Positions 53,902-61,533 of a stretch of 61,533 nt of DNA are shown here, piece by piece. The DNA lies in assembly GCF_002795245.1 (NCBI RefSeq), contig NZ_PGVG01000043.1, forward strand, positions 1 through 61,533, in the 5' to 3' direction. Made by a program: the position numbers and the translations under genes. This stretch comes from Bradyrhizobium forestalis (GTDB lineage: Bacteria; Pseudomonadota; Alphaproteobacteria; Rhizobiales; Xanthobacteraceae). Numbering within the stretch: the first letter of the stretch is position 1; each line of letters begins with the position of its first letter. The notes below the pieces were generated by a model that saw only the letters and a program-made list of their open reading frames with translations, made no database searches and was not told the origin of the DNA.

Positions 53902-55092
53902 ATGAAATCAGCCCTTTGGGCCGCTGTCGCAACCTCCGCCCTCTTGCTCGCTGCGCCGGCTTCCGCGCAAGGCGTCAAGATCGGCATCCTCAACGATCAG
54001 TCCGGCGTCTATGCCGACTACGGCGGCAAATGGTCGGTTGAAGCGGCCAGGATGGCTATCGAGGATTTCGGCGGCGAGGTGCTCGGCCAGAAGATCGAGC
54101 TCGTCACCGCGGACCACCAGAACAAGCCGGATCTCGCCAGCTCGATTGCACGGCGCTGGTACGACGTCGAGAACGTCGACATGATCACGGAGCTGACGAC
54201 CTCTTCGGTCGCGCTCGCGATCCACGAACTGTCCAAGGAAAAGAAGAAGATCGACATCGTGGTCGGTGCCGCGACCTCGCGTCTCACCGGCGATGCCTGC
54301 CAGCCCTACGGCTTCCACTGGGCCTATGACACCCGCGCGCTCGGCGTCGGCACCGGCGGCGCGCTGACCAAGGCCGGCGGTGACACCTGGTTCTTCCTCA
54401 CCGCGGACTACGCCTTCGGCTACGCGCTGGAGAAGGACACCAGCGAGATCGTCACCGCCAACGGCGGCAAGGTGCTCGGCTCGGTGCGCGTGCCGCTCAA
54501 TTCGTCGGACTTCTCCTCCTTCCTGCTGCAGGCGCAGAGCTCGAAGGCGAAGATCGTGGGCCTTGCCAACGCCGGCCTCGACACCACCAACTCGATCAAG
54601 CAGGCGTCCGAGTTCGGCATCGTCGCCAGTGGTCAGAAGCTCGCGGGCCTCTTGATGACGCTCGCCGAGGTCAACGGCCTCGGCCTTCAGGCCGCGCAAG
54701 GTCTGGTGCTGACCGAAGGCTATTATTGGGATCTCAACGACAAGACCCGCAATCTCGGCGAACGCTTCTTCAAGCGCACCGGGCGGATGCCGAGCATGAT
54801 CCACGCCGGCACCTATTCGGCGACGCTGAGCTATCTCAAGGCGGTGAAGGCCGCCGGTACCAAGGATCCGGATGCGGTCGCCAAGAAGCTGAAGGAGCTG
54901 CCGGTCGACGACGATTTCGCGAAAGGCAAGGTGCTCGAGAACGGCCGCATGGTCCACGACATGTATCTGTTCGAGGTCAAGAAGCCCTCGGAGTCGAAGA
55001 AGCCCTGGGACTATTACAAGCTGCTCGCCACCGTCCCCGGCGACAAGGCCTTCTTCACCGCCAAGGAAAGCGGCTGTCCATTGACGAAGTAG
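53902..55092 (+). CDS. Orphan ABC transporter substrate-binding protein (branched-chain amino acid type)
   Basis: A periplasmic receptor of 396 residues with a signal peptide ending PASAQG. Mature motifs VKIGILNDQSGVYADYGGKW and ELVTADHQNKPDLASSIARR are typical of the Peripla_BP_6/LivK family, in a sub-type common in Bradyrhizobiaceae. A GGGAGA site precedes the ATG. No permease or ATPase genes adjoin it, and it is flanked on both sides by family A repeats, so it is a monocistronic orphan that must share a transporter encoded elsewhere or act as a sensor. Confidence 0.9.
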   Translation: MKSALWAAVATSALLLAAPASAQGVKIGILNDQSGVYADYGGKWSVEAARMAIEDFGGEVLGQKIELVTADHQNKPDLASSIARRWYDVENVDMITELTTSSVALAIHELSKEKKKIDIVVGAATSRLTGDACQPYGFHWAYDTRALGVGTGGALTKAGGDTWFFLTADYAFGYALEKDTSEIVTANGGKVLGSVRVPLNSSDFSSFLLQAQSSKAKIVGLANAGLDTTNSIKQASEFGIVASGQKLAGLLMTLAEVNGLGLQAAQGLVLTEGYYWDLNDKTRNLGERFFKRTGRMPSMIHAGTYSATLSYLKAVKAAGTKDPDAVAKKLKELPVDDDFAKGKVLENGRMVHDMYLFEVKKPSESKKPWDYYKLLATVPGDKAFFTAKESGCPLTK

Positions 55093-55120
55093 GGAAGAGG
55101 CACAGCGAGCGCCACACACT

Positions 55121-55282
55121 CGCTGTCGTCCCGGACAAGCGCGCCTCAAGCGCGCGCCGATCCGGGATCCATATCCACAGGCAGACGTGGCTACGGGGAC
55201 TCGGAGTTATCTGCTCGCGCTACAACTTCTCCCTGTGGGTATCGGTCCCGGATCTGCGCTGCGCTTGTCCGGGACGACACCG
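55121..55282. repeat. Family A palindromic element A5
   Basis: It is bounded by CGCTGTCGTCCCGGACAAGC and GCTTGTCCGGGACGACACCG, with an inner stem CAAGCGCGCCTCAAGCGCGC. It separates the orphan binding-protein gene from the convergent MAPEG gene. Together with A4 it brackets the binding-protein gene. Confidence 0.85.
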
Positions 55283-55305
55283 AGTATGTTGCGGCCTCCC
55301 GCCTC

Positions 55306-55692
55306 TCACACCAGCCGCAACGTCACCGCCCCCAGCGCCCCGACCCACAGCGCGATGGCGGCGAGGCTCTGGATCGCGAAGCCCGTGCCGCGCTTGGCCG
55401 CAGCCTTCGAATAGCCGACGAAATAGACGATACGGCCGATGATCCAGACCACGCCGATGCCGGCTGCGATGGCGTCGCTGATATAGACCGCGAACAGCCA
55501 CAGCGCCGGGAGGAAGATCGGCATCCATTCCAGCGTGTTCATCTGGATGCGGAAGGCCCGTTCGAAATCCGGATGGCCCGACATCGCAGGCACCTTGACG
55601 CCGGTCTTGGTGCGCGAGCGCGAGACGTTGACGGCGGTGAAGAAATAAAATGCGATCGCCAGCAGCGTGACGAGGGCGGTGAGATGATACAT
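55306..55692 (-). CDS. MAPEG family membrane protein
   Basis: A small integral-membrane protein of 128 residues with four helices (about 3-21, 58-73, 76-96 and 106-126). The loop RTKTGVKVPAMSGHPDFERAFRIQMNTLEW carries the family pattern with NTLEW. MAPEG proteins act on glutathione or eicosanoid-like substrates; the bacterial role is unclear. GAAGGAACTAACG gives a good ribosome-binding site. It may be co-transcribed with the lipocalin-like gene, which ends 27 bp upstream of it. Confidence 0.88.
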   Translation of the reverse strand: MYHLTALVTLLAIAFYFFTAVNVSRSRTKTGVKVPAMSGHPDFERAFRIQMNTLEWMPIFLPALWLFAVYISDAIAAGIGVVWIIGRIVYFVGYSKAAAKRGTGFAIQSLAAIALWVGALGAVTLRLV

Positions 55693-55719
55693 CGTTAGTT
55701 CCTTCGAAGAGATCGCGTC

Positions 55720-56802
55720 TCAATAGCCGGTCAGCTCGAGATAGCCAACGCCGTCATGCGTCCCGGAAAAGCTGATCGGCCCTTCCCAATAGGAAAAGCC
55801 GGTCCCCATCCAGGCCCTGGGATTGAGCGGCTTGCACAGGATCGAGAATGATCGCGAGGGGATCGCGATCTGCCATTCCACCGGCAAACTGCGTCCAGCG
55901 ACATCCGCGGTGGCCTTCGGCATCATCCGGATGTCGCCACTCGCGATCATCTGCGTGCCGCCGCCGGCGCTGATCCAGTTGCCGAACGGATAATCCTTAC
56001 CGTCCTTCTGCCGCAGCCGGTACAGCATCAGCTTGTCGCCGGATGAAAGATGCAGCGAGAGCCAGTCCCAGCCGGTCTGGTCGGCATCGAGCGGCTGGCT
56101 GCTCCATTCCCTGTCCATCCAGGCCTGGCCCGAGACGTCGACGGGCCTGTCGTCGATGGTGAGCGTACCGCGCGCGCGATAGAACGGCTGGCTGTAATAG
56201 TAGGACGCCTGGCCGCGCTCCGACTTGCGGCTGTAGCCGCCATCGCCTTGCAACACCACCGGCCGATCGGCCTCCAGCGTCAGCGCATAGCTGAAATCGG
56301 TGCCGGACGCCTTCAGCGTCAGCGGCGCCAACGTGCGATCGTCGGTGCGATCGAGACCCTTCATCTCCCAATCGTCGATCCAGGCATCGAACGGCTTGGC
56401 CGTCACGCCGGCTTGCCCCACGCCACCGCGTGAAAACGTTTCGGTGAAGCGGTGAGTGTCGGCCCGTGTCACCGCGGCATGCGCCATCCACACCTGCTGG
56501 TTGGCCCAGCCTTCGCCCTGCGGGCCCGGCTGCGCGGCCTGACGGAACAGCGTCCATTGCAGGCCGCAAGCCGCGCCGCTCGCGTCGACGAGGTTTGCCG
56601 TGAGATACCACCACTCGATACGAAACACCGGATGCGGCCCGTGATCGGTGGGGAAGCTGAACGCCTTTCCCGGCATCACCTTCGCAAATCCGTCGGCGGT
56701 CTCGCCGAGCCCGGCATAACCCTGCGCGCTGGCGCGGTGCGCGAGAGCAAGGGCGGCAATGCCGCCGGCGAAACTGCGCCGCGAGATTGCTTCAGCGCTC
56801 AT
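55720..56802 (-). CDS. Lipocalin-like (AttH/CrtC-type) exported protein
   Basis: A protein of 360 residues. The ATG at 56802 overlaps the end of the upstream permease gene by 11 bp. The N-terminus has a Tat-like signal (SRRSFAGGIAALALAHRASA). The body resembles AttH and carotenoid 1,2-hydratase, with two lipocalin-like halves: RIEWWYLTANLVDASG near 65, and GQAWMDREWSSQPLDADQTG in the second half. Such genes accompany LolCDE/MacB-type exporters, as here, suggesting that it binds or transfers a lipophilic molecule delivered by the ABC system. No carotenoid genes lie near. Confidence 0.85.
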   Translation of the reverse strand: MSAEAISRRSFAGGIAALALAHRASAQGYAGLGETADGFAKVMPGKAFSFPTDHGPHPVFRIEWWYLTANLVDASGAACGLQWTLFRQAAQPGPQGEGWANQQVWMAHAAVTRADTHRFTETFSRGGVGQAGVTAKPFDAWIDDWEMKGLDRTDDRTLAPLTLKASGTDFSYALTLEADRPVVLQGDGGYSRKSERGQASYYYSQPFYRARGTLTIDDRPVDVSGQAWMDREWSSQPLDADQTGWDWLSLHLSSGDKLMLYRLRQKDGKDYPFGNWISAGGGTQMIASGDIRMMPKATADVAGRSLPVEWQIAIPSRSFSILCKPLNPRAWMGTGFSYWEGPISFSGTHDGVGYLELTGY

Positions 56803-59254
56803 TGGCAAACACCTTGATCAGGTTCGCCGGCTGCATCCGCGCCAGCCTCGCCACCGGCAGCAGCGCCGCAAGCAGCGAGGCGAGCAGCGCGACCGCGACC
56901 AGCTCGATCAATTGCAACGGAAATACATGGAACGGCAGCCGCCAGCCAAACGCCTTCACGTTCACGATTGCAATCAGGCACCACGCCACCAACAGTCCGA
57001 GCGGCACGGCCAGCAGCGCCGTGAACAGCGCGACCGAGAGCGTCTTGGTCAGCTCGATCGCGGCAAGGCGCGGCCGCGTGATGCCGATCGCCCACAGCGG
57101 CGCAAGCTGCGGCAGGCGGGAGTTGGCCAGCGTGAGCAGGCTGGTGAGAAGCGCAATGCCCGCGACGCCGAGCGTGAAGGCATTCAGCGCCGACGTCACC
57201 GCAAAGGTGCGGTTGAAGACGCGGATCGATTCCGCCCTCACCGTCGCCTGGTCGGCCACGCTGCGGTCGTCGAGCCCGAACTGCTTCTGCAGGGCAGCGA
57301 TCAGGCCGGAGATGTTCTCTCTCGCGACGATCAGGCCGATCCGGGTCTGCGGCGTCTGTGGAAACTGCCGGATCAGCGCGGCGACGTTCACCGTGAGCTG
57401 CCCCTTGGGGTTGCCGTAATCGGCATAGATGCCGACGATGTCGAGCTCCCAGGTCCCGCCTGGCGCCGGCACCTCGACGACGTCACCGAGGCGCACATTC
57501 AGTCGGCGGCTCAGCTGCTCGCTGATGAAGGCGGCATTGCCCGGCACCAGCCGGGTCCAGGCGCGCGGCGCGGCTTCCAGCAGGGGCCAGCGCTCGCGAT
57601 ACAGCGCGTGATCGGGCAGGCCGAGCAATTCGACCGATTGGCCCTGGATTTGCGCCTCGGCGCGTCCGCCCGAGAGGATCCCCTGAACCTCACTGCGGTC
57701 CTTCAGCCAGCTCCGGATCGCAACGCCTTGCGCATTGTCGGAGGCGCTGATGTAGACGTCGGCGGCGAGCCGACCGTTGAGCCAGCCGATGAAGGTGCGG
57801 CTGAACGTGTCCACCATGGTGGACACCCCGACATTGACCGCGAGCGCGAGCAGCAGCGCCATCAGCGCGAGCGACAATCCGGATAGCTGTTGTCGGCTGT
57901 CCGCCCAGAACCACAGCGCAAGCGGGCCTCGCGCGACGCGCTGGCCCACGAGCAGGATGATGTCGAGGAAGGCCGGCAGGATCAGCGCCGCACCCAACAT
58001 CAGCGCCGCGAGCACGCCGAACCCTGCGATCAGCGATTGTCCGTAATGGAGCAGCAGCAGTGCGACCGCGAACACGGCGCAGGCCGCACAGCTCTGCAGG
58101 ATAAGCCAGCGGCGCTGCCGCTGCTGCCAGGCCCCCGGCTGCGCCGTCGCCAGCACCGGCATCCTGATCGCCTTGATCAGGCTCGTTGCCGCCGCAACGA
58201 GCGCGCCGGCGACGCTGATGCCGATGCCGGCGAGCCACCATTCGGGGCGTAACGTGAGCTGCCCCGGAATCCGCGCGCCATAGAGTCCGCGCAGCGAGGC
58301 CGCGACGTCGGGCAGCAAGGCCGCCGCGATGAAATAGCCGCAGACAAGCCCGATCAGGCCTGCCACCAGCGCCAGTGCCACGAGCTCGACCACCAGCACC
58401 GTGTTGACCAGCCGCGCCGAGGCACCGCAGGCCCGCAAGGTCCGCAGCATCGGCAGCCGCTGCTCGAAGGCGAGGCCGACGGCCGAGTTGACGATGAACA
58501 GGCCGACGAAGAACGACAGCAGGCCGAAGGCGGTGAGGTTGAGATGAAAGCTGTCGGTGAGACGCTCCAGCTCCGTCTCCGCATTCGGCTCGACCCGCTG
58601 CAACTGCTCGCCGACGACGCTCGCGAGCGGCATCGGCTTGCCCCTCGGCTGTCCGATCAGCAGCCGCGACACCTGATCCGGCTTGCTGAGGAGGCGCTGT
58701 GCCACGCCGATATCGACCACGAGCACATCGGGCGCGAGCTGCGGCTGCACGCGCAGCGGCGGCAGTTCTGCGCCATTGCTGATCGCCGGCGCCGCGCCTT
58801 CCGGCTCCTGCAAGTCGGCCAGCGTCTCCCGCGCCACCAGCGTCTGGCCCGGCGGCGCAACAAAGCTGCTCAGATCCGCGGCGCCGAGGCGCGGCGCGTT
58901 GCCGACATCGGCGGGCAGTGTCACCGGCTCGATCCCGAGCAGCCGCAGCGAGCGCCCGTTGATCTGCACCCGTCCCTCCAGCACCGGCGACACCGGCCAC
59001 CCGGCGCGGCGGAGTTTTATGAACAGCTCCTGCGGGAAAGTCGCCGCATTGGGAGCGACCAGCATCGCCGTGCGCACGCCGCCAAAGGTCGCGGCGGCGC
59101 GGTCATAGGCGCTACGGGCCTGCTGGTTGATCGCCTGCACGCCGCTCCACAGCGCGGTCGCCGCGATCAGCCCGATCAGCAGCGTCGCGAACTGCATCTT
59201 GTGGCGCCGCCAATGGCTGAGCAGCACGGCGAGGATCCACAGCGCGCGCCTCAT
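56792..59254 (-). CDS. ABC transporter permease with duplicated FtsX-like domains
   Basis: An inner-membrane protein of 820 residues of the LolC/MacB/AttF superfamily. It begins with a helix (about 16-40) and a long periplasmic domain. FtsX-like bundles lie at about 250-390 and, after further helices and a second periplasmic domain, about 690-810. The C-terminus PVARLARMQPANLIKVFANER is typical. It overlaps the ATPase gene upstream by 4 bp (ATGA) and the lipocalin-like gene downstream, forming one operon likely to move lipophilic cargo out of the inner membrane. Confidence 0.9.
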   Translation of the reverse strand: MRRALWILAVLLSHWRRHKMQFATLLIGLIAATALWSGVQAINQQARSAYDRAAATFGGVRTAMLVAPNAATFPQELFIKLRRAGWPVSPVLEGRVQINGRSLRLLGIEPVTLPADVGNAPRLGAADLSSFVAPPGQTLVARETLADLQEPEGAAPAISNGAELPPLRVQPQLAPDVLVVDIGVAQRLLSKPDQVSRLLIGQPRGKPMPLASVVGEQLQRVEPNAETELERLTDSFHLNLTAFGLLSFFVGLFIVNSAVGLAFEQRLPMLRTLRACGASARLVNTVLVVELVALALVAGLIGLVCGYFIAAALLPDVAASLRGLYGARIPGQLTLRPEWWLAGIGISVAGALVAAATSLIKAIRMPVLATAQPGAWQQRQRRWLILQSCAACAVFAVALLLLHYGQSLIAGFGVLAALMLGAALILPAFLDIILLVGQRVARGPLALWFWADSRQQLSGLSLALMALLLALAVNVGVSTMVDTFSRTFIGWLNGRLAADVYISASDNAQGVAIRSWLKDRSEVQGILSGGRAEAQIQGQSVELLGLPDHALYRERWPLLEAAPRAWTRLVPGNAAFISEQLSRRLNVRLGDVVEVPAPGGTWELDIVGIYADYGNPKGQLTVNVAALIRQFPQTPQTRIGLIVARENISGLIAALQKQFGLDDRSVADQATVRAESIRVFNRTFAVTSALNAFTLGVAGIALLTSLLTLANSRLPQLAPLWAIGITRPRLAAIELTKTLSVALFTALLAVPLGLLVAWCLIAIVNVKAFGWRLPFHVFPLQLIELVAVALLASLLAALLPVARLARMQPANLIKVFANER

Positions 59255-59904
59255 GCGATTCGTCCCGCATGCAAGGTGAGATGACGGTCGAGCGTCGCGG
59301 CCAGATGCAGGCTGTGCGTCACCATCAGGAAGCCGCAGCCGGTGCGCGCGACGAGGTCGCGCGTCAGCGCCAGCACGTCCTCGGCGGTGGCTTCGTCGAG
59401 ATTGCCGGTCGGCTCGTCCGCAAGCAGCAGCGAGGGCTTTGTCGCCAGCGCCCGGCCAATCGCGACCCGCTGCTGCTGGCCGCCTGATATTTGCTCTGGA
59501 TAACGTTTGAGCAGGCTGCCGAGTCCGAGCCGCTCGACAAGCTCCTTGGTCCAGGCCGCGTCATGCCGGCCGGCGATCCGCGCCTGGAAGGCGAGATTGT
59601 CCGCGACGGAGAGGCTCGGGATCAGGTTGAATTGCTGAAAAACCAGGCCGATGCGGTCGCGCCGCAAGCTGGCGCGTCCGGCATCCGACAGCTTGGTGAC
59701 CTCGATCTCCTCCAGCCGGATCGTGCCGCCATCGGCGGCGTCTAACCCTGCGATCAGGTGCAGCAATGTGCTCTTGCCACTGCCGGATTCACCCGTCAGC
59801 GCGACGCGTTCGCCAGCCTTGAGGTCGAGATCGACGCCGCGCAGCACGTGGACCGGCTCGCCGGCCGAGGAGAACGTCTTGGAAAGATTTCGGATGCTCA
59901 GCAC
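59251..59904 (-). CDS. ABC transporter ATP-binding protein (LolD/MacB type)
   Basis: The ATPase of the preceding exporter, 217 residues. Walker A is GESGSGKST at about 38-46, the signature ISGGQQQRVAIGRALAT, Walker B LLLADEPTGNLDEAT, and the switch histidine is in VTHSLHLA. These features place it in the LolD/MacB/FtsE group. It is the first gene of the leftward three-gene set with the permease and lipocalin-like proteins. It is divergent from the MFS gene across 143 bp. Confidence 0.93.
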   Translation of the reverse strand: MLSIRNLSKTFSSAGEPVHVLRGVDLDLKAGERVALTGESGSGKSTLLHLIAGLDAADGGTIRLEEIEVTKLSDAGRASLRRDRIGLVFQQFNLIPSLSVADNLAFQARIAGRHDAAWTKELVERLGLGSLLKRYPEQISGGQQQRVAIGRALATKPSLLLADEPTGNLDEATAEDVLALTRDLVARTGCGFLMVTHSLHLAATLDRHLTLHAGRIA

Positions 59905-60047
59905 GATGAATGGCGCCGGACGGAATTAACGGAATTGCTGCGTAGCACACCTGCCGGGGAAATGCCGGGTTGCGTTGGTCTCGAAGCCGTTGTTAGCTTC
60001 CAAGACGGCCAAATCAAAAAAGTGCCAAAAGACATGCGGGGAGATTC

Positions 60048-61373
60048 ATGAGCGCTCAGGGAACGCCGGCGGCGGCGGGCAAGACGACAAGGACGCCAAA
60101 GGGCGCCTGGACCATCACCTTTCTCCTGTTCCTCTTCATGCTGGTGAATTTCGCCGACAAGATCGTCGTGGGTCTTGCCGGCGTGCCGATCATGACTGAT
60201 CTGAAGCTCACCCCGGAGCAATTCGGCCTGCTCGGCTCTTCCTTCTTCTTCCTGTTCTCGATCGCTGCGATCGTGGTCGGCTTCATCGTCAACAAGGTGC
60301 CGACGCGCTGGGTGCTGCTGGCGTTGGCTGTCGTCTGGGCGCTGGCGCAATTTCCGATGGTTGGCACCGTCTCCTTCACCACGCTCCTGATCTGCCGCAT
60401 TGTGCTGGGCGCCGGCGAAGGCCCGGCCTTCTCGGTCGCCGCGCATGCCATCTACAAATGGTTCCCCGACGAGAAGCGCACGCTGCCCACCGCGATCCTG
60501 TCGCAGGGTTCGGCCTTCGGCGTCATCCTCGCGGTGCCGGCGCTGAACTGGATCATCGTCAACCATTCCTGGCACTATGCCTTCGGCGCGCTCGGTGTCG
60601 TCGGCCTGATCTGGGTCGCGGCCTGGCTCGCGCTCGGCAAGGAAGGGCCGCTGGAGGACACGCAAATCTCGGCCGCGACCGAGTCGAAGATTCCCTATTT
60701 GCAGCTTCTCACCTCGCGCACCTTCATCGGCTGCGTCGCCGCAACCTTCGGCGCCTATTGGGCGCTGTCGCTCGGCCTGACCTGGTTCACGCCGTTCATC
60801 GTCAAGGGGCTCGGCTTCTCGCAGAGCCAGGCTGGCTTCATCTCGATCCTGCCCTGGGTGTTCGGCGCCACCATCGTCATTCTCACCGGCTGGATCTCGC
60901 AGGTGATGATGGCGCGCGGCTACAACACCCGCGTGGCGCGCGGCGTGCTCGGCTCGGTGCCGCTGGTGATCGGCGGGCTGATCCTGGCGACGATGCCGCA
61001 TGTCCAGGGCGCGGGCCTGCAGATCGCGCTGCTCGTGGTCGGCTCGGGCCTGTGCGGGGCGATCTATGTCGTCTGCCCGCCCATGCTCGGCGAGTTCACC
61101 CCGACGTCGCAGCGCGGCGCGATTCTCGCGATCTATGGTGCACTCTACACGCTGGCCGGCATCATCGCGCCGGCCGTGATGGGGGCCACGATCCAGCGTG
61201 CCGGCAGCACGCTCGATGGCTACATGACCGGCTTCACCATCAACGCGGTGATCATGGTCGGCTCCGGCCTTCTCGGCCTGCTCCTGCTCTGGCCGAACAC
61301 CGAGCGCGCCAGGCTGACGCGCAGCATCGCCCCGCAGGCCAGCGCGCTGAAGGGCGCGGTGTCGCCGGGGTAA
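60048..61373 (+). CDS. MFS transporter (anion:cation symporter-like)
   Basis: A 12-helix major facilitator of 441 residues. A GCGGGGAGAT site precedes the ATG. The first helix ends FLFMLVNFADKIVVGLAG. The loop 2-3 region is simplified (GFIVNKVPTRWVL), and helix 4 shows CRIVLGAGEGPAFSVAAHAI, the pattern of ACS-family members that carry organic anions such as glucarate or phthalate derivatives. Substrate unknown; no catabolic gene follows before the edge of the window. Confidence 0.9.
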   Translation: MSAQGTPAAAGKTTRTPKGAWTITFLLFLFMLVNFADKIVVGLAGVPIMTDLKLTPEQFGLLGSSFFFLFSIAAIVVGFIVNKVPTRWVLLALAVVWALAQFPMVGTVSFTTLLICRIVLGAGEGPAFSVAAHAIYKWFPDEKRTLPTAILSQGSAFGVILAVPALNWIIVNHSWHYAFGALGVVGLIWVAAWLALGKEGPLEDTQISAATESKIPYLQLLTSRTFIGCVAATFGAYWALSLGLTWFTPFIVKGLGFSQSQAGFISILPWVFGATIVILTGWISQVMMARGYNTRVARGVLGSVPLVIGGLILATMPHVQGAGLQIALLVVGSGLCGAIYVVCPPMLGEFTPTSQRGAILAIYGALYTLAGIIAPAVMGATIQRAGSTLDGYMTGFTINAVIMVGSGLLGLLLLWPNTERARLTRSIAPQASALKGAVSPG

Positions 61374-61389
61374 GGGGGGCGCGCTCTTT

Positions 61390-61533
61390 CTTACCCTCCC
61401 CTGGAGGGGCAGGGCGATCGCATATGCTTTCACGGGGACTGTCCGCGGGCTTGCTCCGCCTCTCCCGCTTGCGGGAGAGGCCGACGCGCCCCGGGCGATG
61501 CGAAGCATCGTCCCGCGCGCGGCGGGTGAGGGC
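61390..61533. repeat. Family C palindromic element C4, cut by the window edge
   Basis: It starts TTACCCTCCCCTGGAGGGGC, then has GCCTCTCCCGCTTGCGGGAGAGGC, the GATGCGAAGCATC stem also present in C1, and GGCGGGTGAGGGC at the right end. It follows the MFS stop by 16 bp. It appears to be a mosaic of the short (C3-like) and long (C1-like) sub-types and continues past the sequence. Confidence 0.75.

Overview
The window reads as chromosome of a high-GC alphaproteobacterium, most probably Bradyrhizobium or a close relative. The evidence is the codon bias, the abundance of acyl-CoA and ABC-transport genes, and the many intergenic palindromic elements. No tRNA, rRNA, CRISPR array, transposase or phage gene was seen.

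Layout. (1) 1-5563: the tail of an unidentified gene, the methionine-salvage pair mtnP-mtnA, a HAD hydrolase, a secreted trypsin-fold protease and a type I Baeyer-Villiger-like flavin monooxygenase. (2) 5803-18326: a nitrogen-compound module. A response regulator and a very large sensor kinase, whose N-terminal half looks like an NCS1-type permease, are transcribed leftward. Divergent from them is an urtABCDE-type ABC transporter followed by formamidase (fmdA), fmdB and aliphatic amidase (amiE). The enzymes release ammonia from short amides, so the transporter may carry urea, short amides or both. The permease-kinase with its LuxR-type partner is the obvious candidate regulator. (3) 18540-22572: a classical autotransporter and an orphan MCE/MlaD protein. 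(4) 22700-29047: an ADP-forming acyl-CoA synthetase, then a Gram-negative sortase with its vWA/VIT substrate protein (LPKTA tail) and a divergent XRE regulator. (5) 29126-39842: an acyl-CoA catabolic cluster with an acyl-CoA ligase, two acyl-CoA dehydrogenases, a GST, an AraC regulator, a BKACE-family enzyme and a biotin-dependent acyl-CoA carboxylase (beta and alpha subunits). (6) 39982-45641: a peptide/opine/nickel-type ABC importer (binding protein, two permeases, two ATPases). (7) 46067-48789: an acyl-CoA ligase and a maleylacetate-reductase-like Fe-ADH. (8) 49243-53597: an RND efflux pump (adaptor and pump). (9) 53902-61373: an orphan branched-chain-amino-acid-type binding protein, a MAPEG protein, a lipocalin-like/AttH-type protein with a LolCDE/MacB-like ABC exporter, and an MFS transporter.

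The intergenic spaces are unusually rich in structured repeats. I count sixteen elements in four families (A: GTCGTCCC-ended; B: CATTCCGGGG-ended; C: CTCTCCC/GGGTGAGG; D: CGTAGGGTGGG-ended). Some lie inside operons and some share a nested palindrome. Just before urtD, the ribosome-binding site and first codons are present three times in tandem, giving two in-line 16-codon mini-ORFs.

The most promising unusual biology is the permease-like sensor kinase facing the amide/urea operon, the triplicated urtD leader, the sortase/substrate pair and the repeat families. All functional assignments come from reading motifs and family resemblance; no database search was run.
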